Shown: positions 15,641 to 25,900 of the stretch, one piece after another | How the letters are laid out: the number at the start of each line of letters is the position of its first letter | How positions within the stretch are numbered: the first letter of the stretch is position 1 | Origin: Longimicrobium terrae | GTDB lineage: Bacteria > Gemmatimonadota > Gemmatimonadetes > Longimicrobiales > Longimicrobiaceae | Direction: 5' to 3' | Length of the DNA stretch: 64,000 bases | NCBI RefSeq assembly: GCF_014202995.1 | Contig: NZ_JACHIA010000002.1 | Span: forward strand, 386,645 to 450,644 | The notes under the pieces: model-generated | The model's database searches: none | Seen by the model: the letters and a program-made list of their open reading frames with translations, nothing else | Told to the model about the DNA's origin: nothing | Translations under genes and position numbers: made by a program

Positions 15641-17074
15641 ATGCGGTTGATCAAGATCCTCGTTGCATCCGCCACCCTCGCCGCCGCGGCCGGGTGCGCG
15701 TCCGCCGCCGGCCCGACGTCACCGCTGCGCGCGCCGTTGCCGGCGAACCAGGAAGCGTTCCTGGACACGCTGCAGGAGCGCACCTTTCGCTGGTTCTGGG
15801 AAACCAGCAACCCGCGCAACGGCCTGGTGCCGGACCGCTGGCCCACGCCGTCGTTCAGCAGCGTTGCGTCCGTCGGATTCGGGCTCACCGCGTACCCGGT
15901 AGGCGTGGAGCGCGGATGGGTGTCGCGCGCGGACGCGGCCGAGCGCACGCTGACCACGATGCGCTTCTTCTGGACCGCGCCGCAGGGCCCGCAGCCCAGC
16001 GGCACCATCGGCCATAACGGCTTCTATTATCACTTTCTGGACATGAACACGGGGTACCGGTTCGAGCGGGTGGAGCTTTCCACCATCGACACCGGCCTGC
16101 TGATGATGGGCGTGCTGGCCGCCGCCGAATACTTTGACGGCGCCGATCCGCGCGAGGCGCAGATCCGCGCGCTGGCGGACTCGCTGTACCGCCGCGTGGA
16201 CTGGGCGTGGGCCGCCACGCCGCGCCCGCCGCTCATCAGCATGGGGTGGCACCCGGAATCCGGCTTCATCCCCCACGACTACCGCGGCTACAGCGAGGCG
16301 ATGTTCCTGTACGTCCTCGCCCTGGGCTCGCCCACCCACCCGGTGGATCCGGCCGCGTGGAACGCCTTTACCTCCACCTACGTGTGGGCGGACTTTCAGG
16401 GCGTGCCGCAGGTCAACTTTCCTCCCCTCTTCGGCCACCAGTACTCCCATACGTGGATCGACTTCCGCGGCATCCGCGACGCGTACATGCGGGGCAGGGG
16501 GCTGGACTACTTCGAAAATTCCCGCCGCGCCACGCTGGGCCAGCGCGCGTACGCCATCGCCAACCCCGGCGGATGGGACGGCTACGGCGCCAACCTGTGG
16601 GGCCTGACCGCGTCAGACGGGCCGCGCGACACGACGGTGGTCATCAACGGACGCGAGCGCACCTTCTGGAGCTACCGCGCGCGCGGCGCCACCGGCGACT
16701 TCGTGGAGGATGACGGCACGCTTGCGCCCACGGCGGCGGGCGGCTCCATCCCGTTTGCGCCAGAGGCGGCCATCCCCGCGCTGATGAACATGAGGCGCAC
16801 GTACGGCGATCACCTGTTCCAGCGGTACGGCTTTCTGGATTCCTTCAATCCCACGCTCAAGCAGCCCATGCGCCTGCAGCACGGGCGCATCGTGCCCGGC
16901 GTGGGGTGGTTCGATGGCGATTATCTGGGCATCGACCAGGGGCCCATCGTGCTGATGATTGAGAACCAGCGCAGCGAACTGGTGTGGCGGCTGATGCGGA
17001 GGAACGAGCACGTGGTCCGTGGGCTGTGCCGCGCGGGGTTCACAGGCGGATGGCTGGAGGGGCGCTGTGGGTGA
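15641..17074 (+). CDS. GH144-type glucanase lipoprotein (glucoamylase-like domain; likely endo-beta-1,2-glucanase)
   Basis: 477 residues from the chosen start. A lipoprotein signal has Cys19 as the lipid site (LAAAAGC). The frame is open further upstream but that region is tandem repeat; GGGAG 10 bp upstream supports this ATG. The mature protein matches the glucoamylase-like (alpha/alpha)6 domain of GH144: ERTFRWFWET, GFYYHFLDMNTG, ELSTIDTGLLMMGVL, EAMFLYVLALGSPTHPV, GHQYSHTWIDFRGI, YFENSRRATLGQR and NLWGLTASDGP. Characterised GH144 enzymes cut beta-1,2-glucan to sophorooligosaccharides. The GH3, ABC importer and long GH94 downstream support this substrate. Family assignment is strong; exact substrate is inferred. 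Confidence 0.85.
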   Translation: MRLIKILVASATLAAAAGCASAAGPTSPLRAPLPANQEAFLDTLQERTFRWFWETSNPRNGLVPDRWPTPSFSSVASVGFGLTAYPVGVERGWVSRADAAERTLTTMRFFWTAPQGPQPSGTIGHNGFYYHFLDMNTGYRFERVELSTIDTGLLMMGVLAAAEYFDGADPREAQIRALADSLYRRVDWAWAATPRPPLISMGWHPESGFIPHDYRGYSEAMFLYVLALGSPTHPVDPAAWNAFTSTYVWADFQGVPQVNFPPLFGHQYSHTWIDFRGIRDAYMRGRGLDYFENSRRATLGQRAYAIANPGGWDGYGANLWGLTASDGPRDTTVVINGRERTFWSYRARGATGDFVEDDGTLAPTAAGGSIPFAPEAAIPALMNMRRTYGDHLFQRYGFLDSFNPTLKQPMRLQHGRIVPGVGWFDGDYLGIDQGPIVLMIENQRSELVWRLMRRNEHVVRGLCRAGFTGGWLEGRCG

Positions 17075-17081
17075 TCGCCCG

Positions 17082-19460
17082 ATGACGGGAATGGTCCTCC
17101 GGCGTGCCGGGTGGATGGGCGGATGCGCGGCGCTGCTGTCGGCGTGCGCGCCCCGTCCTTTGCCGCCGCCGTCGCTTCCGTCCGCCATCACGGATCGCGC
17201 GGCGGATTTCGCGAAGTCCGTCCCGCACGTGGCGGCAAGCGGGATGAGGGACGCGTCGGAGCAGGCGTTCGTGGATTCCGTGCTCGCGCGGATGACGCTG
17301 CCGGAAAAGCTTGGGCAGCTGACGCAGTACGCCGGGCAGTGGGGGCAGACCGGGCCGCGGGTGGAGACGGCGACGGAGGATGCCATCCGCCGCGGCGAGG
17401 TCGGCTCCTTTCTGAGCGTGTGGGGCGCGGACGTCACCCGCCGCCTGCAGCGCATCGCGGTGGAAGAGTCGCGGCTGGGCATCCCCATCCTGTTTTCGCA
17501 CGACGTCATCCACGGATTCCGCACGCTGTTTCCCGTCCCCCTCGCGGAAGCCGCCAGCTGGGACCCGGACGTGGCGCGCGAGTCGGCGCGCATCGCCGCG
17601 GCGGAGGCGTCGGCGTACGGCATCGCGTGGACCTTTGCCCCCATGATGGACGTGGCGCGCGACGCCCGCTGGGGCCGCGTGGTGGAAGGCGCGGGCGAGG
17701 ACCCGCACCTGGGCTCGGTGATGGCGGCTGCGCGCGTCCGCGGCTTTCAGGGCACGGACCTCCGCGCGCCGCTTTCCATTGCCGCCACGGCCAAGCACTT
17801 CGCCGCGTACGGCGCGGCGGAGGGCGGCCGCGACTACAACATCGCCGACATCCCCGAGCGTACGCTGCGCGAGACGTACCTGCCGCCCTTTCGCGCCGCC
17901 GTGTGCGCGGGCGCGGCCACGTTCATGGCCAGCTTCAACGAGATCGGCGGTGTGCCCGCGCACGCCAGCCGCGCGCTGCAGACGGACGTGCTGCGCGGCG
18001 AGTGGGGCTTCAACGGGATGGTCGTAAGCGACTGGGGCGGGCTGCAGGAGCTGATTCCGCACGGCGTGGCGGCGGGACGCGCGGACGCGGCGCGGCTGGG
18101 GCTGCGCGCCGGGGTGGACATGGACATGGTCAGCGAAGTCTACCTCAAGGAGCTTCCGGCGGAGATCGCGGCCGGCCGCGTCCCCATGGCGGAGGTGGAC
18201 GAGGCGGTGCGCCGCGTGTTGCGCCTCAAGTACCGCCTGGGCCTGTTCGCCAATCCGTACGCCCGCGGCGATACATCCCGCGAACTGCCCGCCGGGCGGC
18301 TTCCCGCGGAGCACCGGCGCGCCGCGTACGAAGCCGCGGCGCGCTCCGTGGTCCTGCTGCGCAATGCGGGCGGGGTGCTGCCGCTGGACCGCGCGCGCAT
18401 CCGCCGTCTGGCCGTGATCGGGCCGCTGGCGGCGGACCGGCACTCGCCGCTGGGAAGCTGGAACGGCGCCGGGCGCGACGAGGACGTGGTGCCGGTGCTG
18501 GACGGCATCCGGCGCGCGGCCGGTTCCGGCATCACGGTCGACTACACGGCCGGGGTGGACAGCGTGCGCTCCACGTCGGGCGGCGGGTTCGCGGCGGCGG
18601 TGCGCGCGGCACGGGCGGCGGACGCGGTGGTCCTCGTCGTGGGCGAGACGGAGGACATGACGGGCGAGGCCAGCAGCCGCGTGTCGCTGGACCTGCCCGG
18701 CGCGCAGCGGGAACTGGTGGAGGCCGTCCGCGCCGCCGCGGGGCGCAAGCCGGTCGCCGTCGTGCTGATGAACGGCCGGCCGCTCGCGCTCGAGTGGATG
18801 CACGACACCGTTCCCGCCATCGTGGAGGCGTGGTTCGGCGGGGTGGAGATGGGGAACGCGGTGGGCGACGTGCTGTTCGGCGAGGTGAACCCCGGCGGCA
18901 AGCTGCCGATGACCTTTCCACGCGCCACCGGGCAGGTGCCCATCTACTACAACTACCGGCAGACCGGCCGCCCCGCGGACCCGCGCAACGAGTACACCAC
19001 GGGTTACGAGCGCTCGCCGTCGACGCCGCTGTATCCGTTCGGACACGGGCTCAGCTACACGCGCTTCACGTACGGCGCGCCCCGGCTGAGCGCGGCACGG
19101 ATGGGCGCGGGCGACACGCTTTCCGTCACGGTGGAGGTCACCAACGCCGGTGGGCGCGCGGGCGACGAGGTGGTGCAGCTGTACGTTCGCGACCCGGTGG
19201 CCGCCGTCACGCGGCCGGTGAAGGAGCTGCGCGGCTTCCGGCGCATCCGGCTGAATCCGGGGGAAACGCGCGCCGTCACCTTCCGGCTCACGGTGGATGA
19301 CCTGGCGTTCTGGGACGCGGCGCCGCGGCGCATCGCGGAGCCCGGCGCGTTCGTCGTCCAGGTCGGCGGCAGCTCGGAGCAGGTGCAGTCCGCGGAGTTC
19401 GAACTGGTGACGGTGGATGGCGGCGCGATCGCGGTTCCGGAACGCTGCGGGGCCGCGTGA
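17082..19460 (+). CDS. GH3 beta-glucosidase lipoprotein
   Basis: 792 residues from the ATG at 17082, seven bases after the GH144 stop. A lipoprotein signal ends LLSAC (Cys22). The full GH3 architecture is present: an (alpha/beta)8 domain with RMTLPEKLGQL, GIPILFSHDVIHGF, ATAKHFAAYGA and the nucleophile in VVSDWGG (Asp317); a second domain with ARSVVLLRNAGGVLPL; and a C-terminal fibronectin-III-like domain (PVKELRGFRRIRLNPGET). It removes glucose from the non-reducing end of beta-glucosides. GH3 enzymes acting on sophorose are known next to 1,2-beta-oligoglucan phosphorylases. The lipid anchor implies periplasmic or surface action. The stop overlaps the start of the next gene (GTGA). Confidence 0.92.
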   Translation: MTGMVLRRAGWMGGCAALLSACAPRPLPPPSLPSAITDRAADFAKSVPHVAASGMRDASEQAFVDSVLARMTLPEKLGQLTQYAGQWGQTGPRVETATEDAIRRGEVGSFLSVWGADVTRRLQRIAVEESRLGIPILFSHDVIHGFRTLFPVPLAEAASWDPDVARESARIAAAEASAYGIAWTFAPMMDVARDARWGRVVEGAGEDPHLGSVMAAARVRGFQGTDLRAPLSIAATAKHFAAYGAAEGGRDYNIADIPERTLRETYLPPFRAAVCAGAATFMASFNEIGGVPAHASRALQTDVLRGEWGFNGMVVSDWGGLQELIPHGVAAGRADAARLGLRAGVDMDMVSEVYLKELPAEIAAGRVPMAEVDEAVRRVLRLKYRLGLFANPYARGDTSRELPAGRLPAEHRRAAYEAAARSVVLLRNAGGVLPLDRARIRRLAVIGPLAADRHSPLGSWNGAGRDEDVVPVLDGIRRAAGSGITVDYTAGVDSVRSTSGGGFAAAVRAARAADAVVLVVGETEDMTGEASSRVSLDLPGAQRELVEAVRAAAGRKPVAVVLMNGRPLALEWMHDTVPAIVEAWFGGVEMGNAVGDVLFGEVNPGGKLPMTFPRATGQVPIYYNYRQTGRPADPRNEYTTGYERSPSTPLYPFGHGLSYTRFTYGAPRLSAARMGAGDTLSVTVEVTNAGGRAGDEVVQLYVRDPVAAVTRPVKELRGFRRIRLNPGETRAVTFRLTVDDLAFWDAAPRRIAEPGAFVVQVGGSSEQVQSAEFELVTVDGGAIAVPERCGAA

Positions 19461-20737
19461 CGTTCATCAACCGTGTCCGCCAAGTCGTTGCCGCGATCGC
19501 GGTTCCGCTGCTCGCCGCCGCATGTGGCGGCGGGGGCGAGGCGGACGTCGCCACCATCCGTTTCTGGGCGATGGGGCGCGAGGGCGAGGTGGTGGAGCAT
19601 CTGGTCCCGGAGTTCGAGCGCCGCAACCCCGGAATCCGCGTGCAGGTGCAGCAGATTCCCTGGTCCGCCGCGCACGAGAAGCTGCTGACCGCGTTCGTCG
19701 GTGGCGCCACGCCGGACGTGTCGCAGCTGGGCAACAGCTGGGTGCCGGAATTTCAGGCGCTGGGCGCGCTGGAGCCGCTGGACGCCCGCGCGTCGGCCTC
19801 CGCGTCCACGCCGCGCGCGGACTACTTCGCGGGGATCTGGGACACCAACGTCATCGACGGACGGACGTACGGGCTGCCGTGGTACGTGGATACGCGCGTC
19901 CTCTTCTATCGTCCGGACCTGCTGGCGGCCGCCGGCTATCCCCAGCCGCCCAAGAACTGGGCGGAGTGGATGGACGCCATGCGCAAGCTCAAGGCGCGCA
20001 TGGGGCCCAGCCAGTTTCCCATCCTGCTCCCCACCAACGAGTGGCCGCAGCCGGTGATTCTGGGGATGCAGACCGGCGGCACGCTGCTGCGTGACGGCGG
20101 GCGCTGGGGCGACTTCAGCAATCCCGCGTTCCGCCGCGGCTTCGACTTCTACGTGCAGCTGTTCCGCGAGGGATTGGCGCCGCGGGTGAGCGCGTCGGAG
20201 ATCAGCAACCGCTACCAGGAGTTCGAGCGCGGCAACATCGCCATGATGATCACCGGGCCGTGGGAGATCGGCGAGTTCACCACGCGCGTCACCGGCGTGC
20301 CGTGGGCGACGGCGCCGCTGCCCGGGCCGGACGGCCCCGGCGTGTCGCTGGCCGGCGGCGCGTCGCTGGTGCTGTTCCGCAACTCGCGCAACAAGGACGC
20401 GGCGTGGCGCTTCATCCAGTACCTCTCCGAACCCGCCACGCAGGTGCGCTTCTACGAGCTCACCGGCGACCTGCCCGCGCGCCGCTCGTCCTGGCGCTCG
20501 CCCGCGCTGGCGGGGAACGAGCGCGCCGCCGCGTTCCGGGACCAGTTGGACCGCGTGGTTCCGCTGCCCAAGGTGCCCGAGGCCGAAGCCATCGTGAACA
20601 AGGTGTTTGAGCAGGGCGAGCGCGCGGTGCGCGGCCAAGCCACGGTGGAGCAGGCGCTCGCCGCGCTGGACGCGGATGTGGACCGTCTGCTGGAAAAGCG
20701 CCGGTGGATGCTGGACCGGCGGGAGGGCGGGCAATGA
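19457..20737 (+). CDS. Sugar ABC transporter substrate-binding lipoprotein
   Basis: 426 residues with a lipobox LAAAC (Cys23), so anchored to a membrane and working in the periplasm. Family 1 solute-binding features are TIRFWAMGREGEVVEHLVPEF, LLTAFVGGATPDVSQLG, GLPWYVDTRVLFYRPDLL, FERGNIAMMITGPWEIG and LAGGASLVLFRNSRNKDAAW. The start is GTG, overlapping the GH3 stop by 4 bp, which indicates translational coupling. Two permease genes follow. By analogy with the Listeria sophorooligosaccharide-binding system, a beta-1,2-gluco-oligosaccharide is the likely ligand; this is inference. Confidence 0.92.
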   Translation: MTFINRVRQVVAAIAVPLLAAACGGGGEADVATIRFWAMGREGEVVEHLVPEFERRNPGIRVQVQQIPWSAAHEKLLTAFVGGATPDVSQLGNSWVPEFQALGALEPLDARASASASTPRADYFAGIWDTNVIDGRTYGLPWYVDTRVLFYRPDLLAAAGYPQPPKNWAEWMDAMRKLKARMGPSQFPILLPTNEWPQPVILGMQTGGTLLRDGGRWGDFSNPAFRRGFDFYVQLFREGLAPRVSASEISNRYQEFERGNIAMMITGPWEIGEFTTRVTGVPWATAPLPGPDGPGVSLAGGASLVLFRNSRNKDAAWRFIQYLSEPATQVRFYELTGDLPARRSSWRSPALAGNERAAAFRDQLDRVVPLPKVPEAEAIVNKVFEQGERAVRGQATVEQALAALDADVDRLLEKRRWMLDRREGGQ

Positions 20738-20783
20738 GCGGAGCGAAGCGTTTCGACGCGCATCCGGCTGCGTCCGCGGCCGC

Positions 20784-20833
20784 CCCCTCTCCCCCGGCCC
20801 CTCTCCCCCGCGGAGCGGGAGAAAGGGGAGAAT
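20784..20833. repeat. Diverged copy of the CTCCCGCGGAGCGGGAG dispersed repeat
   Basis: A pyrimidine-rich tract followed by CTCCCCCGCGGAGCGGGAG, related to the tracts at 5817-5875 and inside the composite repeats. It lies in the non-coding gap between the binding-protein and first permease genes. Confidence 0.55.
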
Positions 20834-20911
20834 TCGCTCGCGTTTCCGACGGCCTGTCGTGGTTTCCGATTGAGGATGCGGGGGATGGAACGCGTGCGGC
20901 GAACCCGCGGC

Positions 20912-20987
20912 CTCATCAACCCTCCCCCAGGGTTTTTTGGGGGAGGGTGGGCGAGTGGTGCTCGCCCGGGTGGGGGCCCGCGCCCGC
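20912..20987 (+). repeat. Hairpin-bearing dispersed repeat, copy 1
   Basis: Contains a 10-bp stem CCCTCCCCCA / TGGGGGAGGG (20920-20947) with a T-rich loop, then a GCGAGTGGTGCTCGC palindrome and GGGTGGGGGCCC. The same element occurs inverted at 22825-22893, so the pair brackets the two permease genes. It may attenuate transcription between binding-protein and permease genes. Confidence 0.75.
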
Positions 20988-20999
20988 CGGAGCGGGGCG

Positions 21000-21983
21000 A
21001 TGACGGACACGACGACGGGGACGGGGGAGATCAGCATCCGCGCGGAGGCAGGGATCGCGGCGGTGGCGGGATCCGGGCGGCGGCGCGGCGGACTGCGCGC
21101 GCCCGCGGAGCGCAATCCGGCGGCGTACTGGTTTCTGGCGCCGGCGCTGGTGCTGATCTTCATCTTCTTCTTTCTGCCGGTGATGGCGGCGCTGGGGCTC
21201 AGCTTTACGGACTTCGACATCTACGCCGTAGGTGATCCCGCCAACACGCGCTGGGTGGGGCTGCGCAACTACACGCAGCTGCTGGGCACGCCGCTCTTCT
21301 GGCAGGCGCTGCGCAATACCTTCTACTTCGCGCTGGTGGGCGGGCCGCTGTCCATCGGCGTGTCGCTGGGGGCGGCGCTGCTGCTGAACCAGAAGATGGT
21401 GCGCTTCAAGGGACTGTTCCGCACCGTCTACTTTGCCCCGTTCGTCACCACGCTCGTCGCGGTCGCGATCGTGTGGCGGTACATGTTCCACACGCGCTAC
21501 GGGCTGCTGAACTACGGCCTGGGCGCGTTCGGCATGGGCCCGGTGGACTGGCTGGGCGACCCGCGCTGGGCCATGCCCGCCATCATCCTCATGACGGTGT
21601 GGAAGTCGTTTGGATACAACATGCTGATCTTCATCGCCGGGCTGCAGGCGATTCCCGAGGAGCTGTACGAGGCGGCCCGCATTGACGGCGCGAGCGCGTG
21701 GCAGCGGTTCCGGCACGTGACGCTGCCCGGCCTCGCGCCGACGCTGGTGTTCGTGACGGTCATCACCATGATCGGCTTCTTTCAGCTGTTCGTGGAGCCG
21801 TACGTGATGACCATGGGCGGGCCGCTGCGCTCGACCACGTCCGTGGTGCTGCTGATGTACGAGGAGGGCTTCCGCTGGTGGCGCATCGGGCACGCGGCGG
21901 CGGTGGCGTTCGTGCTGTTCATCGTCATCCTGATCGCGACGCTGGTTCAGCTGGCGCTGCAGAAGCGGTGGAGCGACGCATGA
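21000..21983 (+). CDS. Sugar ABC transporter permease, MalF/UgpA-like
   Basis: 327 residues from the chosen ATG. GGAG lies about 7 bp upstream, and the 21 codons further upstream fall in the dispersed repeat. After a ~40-residue cytoplasmic tail there are about six transmembrane segments, starting YWFLAPALVLIFIFFFLPVMAALGLSF. The conserved EAA loop reads EELYEAARIDGASAWQRFRHVTLPGL and docks the ATPase. It is the first of two inner-membrane permeases that form the channel for the binding protein encoded upstream. It overlaps the next gene by 4 bp (ATGA). Confidence 0.92.
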   Translation: MTDTTTGTGEISIRAEAGIAAVAGSGRRRGGLRAPAERNPAAYWFLAPALVLIFIFFFLPVMAALGLSFTDFDIYAVGDPANTRWVGLRNYTQLLGTPLFWQALRNTFYFALVGGPLSIGVSLGAALLLNQKMVRFKGLFRTVYFAPFVTTLVAVAIVWRYMFHTRYGLLNYGLGAFGMGPVDWLGDPRWAMPAIILMTVWKSFGYNMLIFIAGLQAIPEELYEAARIDGASAWQRFRHVTLPGLAPTLVFVTVITMIGFFQLFVEPYVMTMGGPLRSTTSVVLLMYEEGFRWWRIGHAAAVAFVLFIVILIATLVQLALQKRWSDA

Positions 21984-22801
21984 GCCCTCGCGCCGCACGC
22001 TTCGCCATCTACGCGCAGCTCATCCTGGGCGCCGTGCTGATGATCATCCCCATGCTGTGGATGGTGAGCGCATCGCTGATGCCGGCGGGGCAGGCGAGCA
22101 CCTATCCGCCGCGCCTGCTTCCGCGGCAGGTGACGTTTGAGCACTACGTGGCGCTGTTTACGCGGCTGGAGCTGGGCCGCTCGCTGGTGAACAGCGCGCT
22201 GATCGCGTTCACGGTCACGGCGCTCAGCATCGTCATCAACTCCATGGCGGGATACGCGTTCGCCAAGCTGCGCTTTCGCGGGCGGGAGCCGCTGTTCCGT
22301 GTGCTGGCGGCGGCCATGGTGATTCCGGTGCAGGTGAGCATGCTTCCGCTCTTTCTGCTGATGAAGCAGCTGGGCCTCATCAACAGCTACTGGGGCGTGA
22401 TCGTGCCGGGAATGGCCAGCATCTTCGGGATCTTTCTCATCCGCCAGTATGCGCAGTCCATTCCCGACGACCTGCTGGACGCGGCGCGGATGGACGGCGC
22501 GGGCGAGCTGCGCATCTACACCCACATCGTGCTGCCGACGATCGTGCCGATCCTGGCGACGATGGCGATCTGGACGTTTCTGAGCACGTGGAACGACTTC
22601 ATGTGGCCGCTGATCGTGCTCAGCGACGACGCGAAGTGGACGCTTCCCGTGGCGCTGGCCAACCTGAGCGGCGAGCACGTGCAGGACACGGAACTGATGA
22701 TGGCGGGCTCGGTGCTCACCATTCTCCCGGTGATGCTCGTGTTTCTGTTTCTGCAGCGCTACTACATCCAGGGCGTGATGGCGGGGAGCGTAAAGGGATG
22801 A
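21980..22801 (+). CDS. Sugar ABC transporter permease, MalG/UgpE-like
   Basis: 273 residues. The ATG overlaps the stop of the first permease. The N-terminal segment AIYAQLILGAVLMIIPMLWMVSASL and five more hydrophobic segments fit the MalG family. The EAA loop reads DDLLDAARMDGAGELRIYTHIVLPTIVPI. It pairs with the upstream permease. No ATPase gene is adjacent; the probable one is 8.4 kb downstream at 31246. Confidence 0.92.
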   Translation: MSPRAARFAIYAQLILGAVLMIIPMLWMVSASLMPAGQASTYPPRLLPRQVTFEHYVALFTRLELGRSLVNSALIAFTVTALSIVINSMAGYAFAKLRFRGREPLFRVLAAAMVIPVQVSMLPLFLLMKQLGLINSYWGVIVPGMASIFGIFLIRQYAQSIPDDLLDAARMDGAGELRIYTHIVLPTIVPILATMAIWTFLSTWNDFMWPLIVLSDDAKWTLPVALANLSGEHVQDTELMMAGSVLTILPVMLVFLFLQRYYIQGVMAGSVKG

Positions 22802-22824
22802 GGATATGCGATTCGGCGGGGATT

Positions 22825-22893
22825 GCGGGCGGCCCCCACCCGGGCCGGCACCACCGGCCCACCCTCCCCCAAAAAAGAATGGGGGAGGGTTGG
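22825..22893 (-). repeat. Hairpin-bearing dispersed repeat, copy 2 (inverted)
   Basis: Reverse-complement relative of 20912-20987: GGCCCCCACCCGGGC-type sequence, a CCGGCACCACCGG palindrome, then stem CCCTCCCCCA / TGGGGGAGGG (22862-22889) with an A-rich loop. It lies between the second permease and the glycosidase-like gene. It leaves an open frame upstream of that gene that should not be counted as protein. Confidence 0.75.
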
Positions 22894-22976
22894 TTGCGGC
22901 GGCTGGCCTCGGTGCGCGGCGCGGAGACCGGGCTGCGCCGGACGGCGGCGGCGGGCTCGAAATCGCGTGGAAATCC

Positions 22977-25900
22977 ATGATCGGGCGTGACTTCGGCGAT
23001 GTCGTGCGATCGGGACGGGTCTGGGCTGCGTCGATCGCGTTTCTGTCGATGACGGGCTGCGCGTCGGCCGCGCCGGCGTCCGCGCCGGAAACGACGGTCG
23101 CATCCACCGTGGCCGCGGCGGTTTTGGTGGATGGCGGGACGCGCGTGCTGGATGACTTTGAGACGCTGAGCGGATGGACGGCGCACCCGTCGGATGGCGT
23201 GGAACTGCGCATCTCGGCGGACAGCGGTGCGGCGGGGCGGGGAATGCGGCTGGACTTCGACTTCCACGGCGGTACGGGATACGCCATCGCGCGCAAAACG
23301 ATTCCCATCGATCTGCCGGCCAACTGGGAGTTCGGGTTCCGCATGCGCGCCGACGCGCCGGTGAACGACCTGGAGTTCAAGCTGATCGATCCGTCCGGCG
23401 AAAACGTCTGGTGGATGAACCGCCGCCGCTTCGAGTTTCCGCGCGAGTGGCGGCGCATCCGCACGCAGAAGCGCCAGGTGGAATTCGCCTGGGGCCCGCG
23501 CGGCGGCGGCGAGATGGACAGCGTCGCGCAGATCGAAATCGTCGTCACGGCCGCGGCGGGCGGGCGGGGGACCGTGTGGATCGACGACCTCACTTTCCGC
23601 CAGCGCGAGCCCGCGGCGCCGTACACGCAGACGCCGCTCGTCACCGCCACCGCGTCTCCCGAGGTCGCGCGGCTGGCGGTGGACGGCGATTCCACCACCA
23701 TCTGGTGCGGCGACGGGGAGAACGAGTCGGAGATCACCATCGACTTCCGGCGCGAACGCGAGCTGGGCGGGCTGGTAATCGACTGGGATTCCGCCGCACA
23801 CGCCTCGCGCTACCACGTGCAGACCTCGGATGACGGCGCGCGGTGGGAGACGGTCTATACCGTCGATTTCGGCAACGGCGGGCGCGATCCGCTGTACCTG
23901 CCGGAGACGGAAACGCGCTGGCTGCGGCTGCGGATGGAAGGCGAAATGGCGGTCCCCGAGTACGCCATCCGCGAAATCGAGATCAAGCCCGCGGAGTGGT
24001 CGCAGACGCCGAACGCGTTCTTTGCCAACCTCGCCAAGGACGCGCCGCGCGGCGTGTATCCGCGCTACCTGACGGGCGAACAGAGCTACTGGACGGTCAT
24101 CGGCGTTCCTGGCGACACGCGCGAATCCACCATCAACACCGACGGGATGGTGGAGACGGGGATCGGCGGGCCGTCCATCGAACCGTTCCTGTATGCGGAT
24201 GGCCGCCTGCTCACCTGGGCGGACGTGCGCGCGTCGCAGTCGCTGCGGGACGGCTATCTGCCCATCCCCACGGTGGATTGGGATGCGCGGCCGCTCGGCC
24301 TTGCCGTTACCGCCGTCGCCGTGGGCCCGGCGGAGGGAAGCAGCGTGTACGTCCGCTATCGGGTGGAGAACCGGAGCGATCGCGCGATGGATGCCACGCT
24401 TTACCTGGCGCTGCGGCCATTTCAGGTGAACCCGTCGTGGCAGTTTCTGAACGTGCAGGGCGGCGTTGCGCGCGTGCGACAGATGGCGATGCGCGGGCGC
24501 GACCTGACCGTGGACGGCGCCCCCGTGGTGCGCACCATCACCCCGGCGGGCGGGTTCGGCGCGGCGCCGTTCGATGGCGGCGACGTGGTGGATTACCTGC
24601 GCGCGGGCCGGCTGCCGCCCTCGCCGTCCGCCGCGGACCCGCGCGGATTCGCGTCCGGCGCGCTGGCGTATCCGCTCCGCATTCCGCCGGGCGAGACGCG
24701 GGACGTCATCGCCGCGATTCCGCTGCACGCCGCGTCGCAGCCGCCACTGCACGCCCGCAACGAGGGCCCGGACGATGAGGCCGAGCGGCTTTTGCGAGCC
24801 TCGGCGGAAACGTGGACGCGCGAGCTCAACCGCTTTACGCTGCGGCTTCCCGCGGCCATGCACGGCCAGGAGATCGCCAACACGCTGCGCTCGCAGCTGG
24901 CGTACATCCTCATCAACCGCGACGGGCCGTCCATTCAGCCCGGCTCGCGCAGCTACGACCGCTCGTGGATCCGCGACGGCTCGCTGACCGGCGCGGCGCT
25001 CCTGCGCCTGGGCCACGCGGACGAGGTGCGCGCGTTCGCGGAGTGGTACGCGCCGCACCAGCGCGCCAGCGGCTACGTGCCCTGCTGCGTAAGCCTGCGC
25101 GGCGCCGATCCGGTTCCGGAGCACGACAGCCACGGCCAGCTCATCTACCTGATCGCGGAGTTCCACCGGCAGACGGGCGACCGCGCGTTCGTGGAGGGGA
25201 TGTGGCCGCATGTGGAGCGCGCGGTGGCGTATATCGACACGCTGCGCCACGAGCGGATGACGCCGGAGTACCAGGCGGCGGACAAGCGCGCATACTTTGG
25301 CCTGGTGCCGCAGTCCATCAGCCACGAGGGATATTCGGCCAAGCCGATGCACTCGTACTGGGACGACTTCTTCGTGCTCAAGGGGCTGGATGACGCCGTC
25401 TATGTGGCGGATGTGCTGGGCCGCGGGGCGGAACGGGCGCGCTTCACCACCATCCGCGACGAGTTCCGCCGCGACCTGCGCGCCTCCATCGACCGGACGA
25501 TGGCGATGCACGGGATCGCGTACATTCCCGGCTCCGTCGAACTCGGCGACTTCGACGCGACCTCCACCACCGTCGGCGTGAACCCGATGGGCGGCATCGG
25601 CTGGCTGCCGCGGCCGGCGCTGGAGGCCACCTTCGAGCGCTACTACCGCGACAACATCCGCGCGCGGCTGGACGGCGCCGAGTGGGACGGCTACACGCCG
25701 TACGAGTGGCGCACGGTGGGCACCTTCGTGCGCCTGGGGTGGAAGTCGCGCGCCCACGAGGCCATCGGACTCTTTTTCGGCCATCGCCGGCCCGCCGCGT
25801 GGAATCACTGGGCGGAGGTGGTATTCCGGGATGAGAAGTCGCCGCGGTTCATCGGCGACATGCCGCACACGTGGGTGGGATCGGACTTCATCCGCTCCAC

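Noticed and set aside
20738-20999. A small gene between the binding protein and first permease
   Set aside because: The stretch is made of two dispersed repeat types and hairpins; the short frames there have no domain and no ribosome site.
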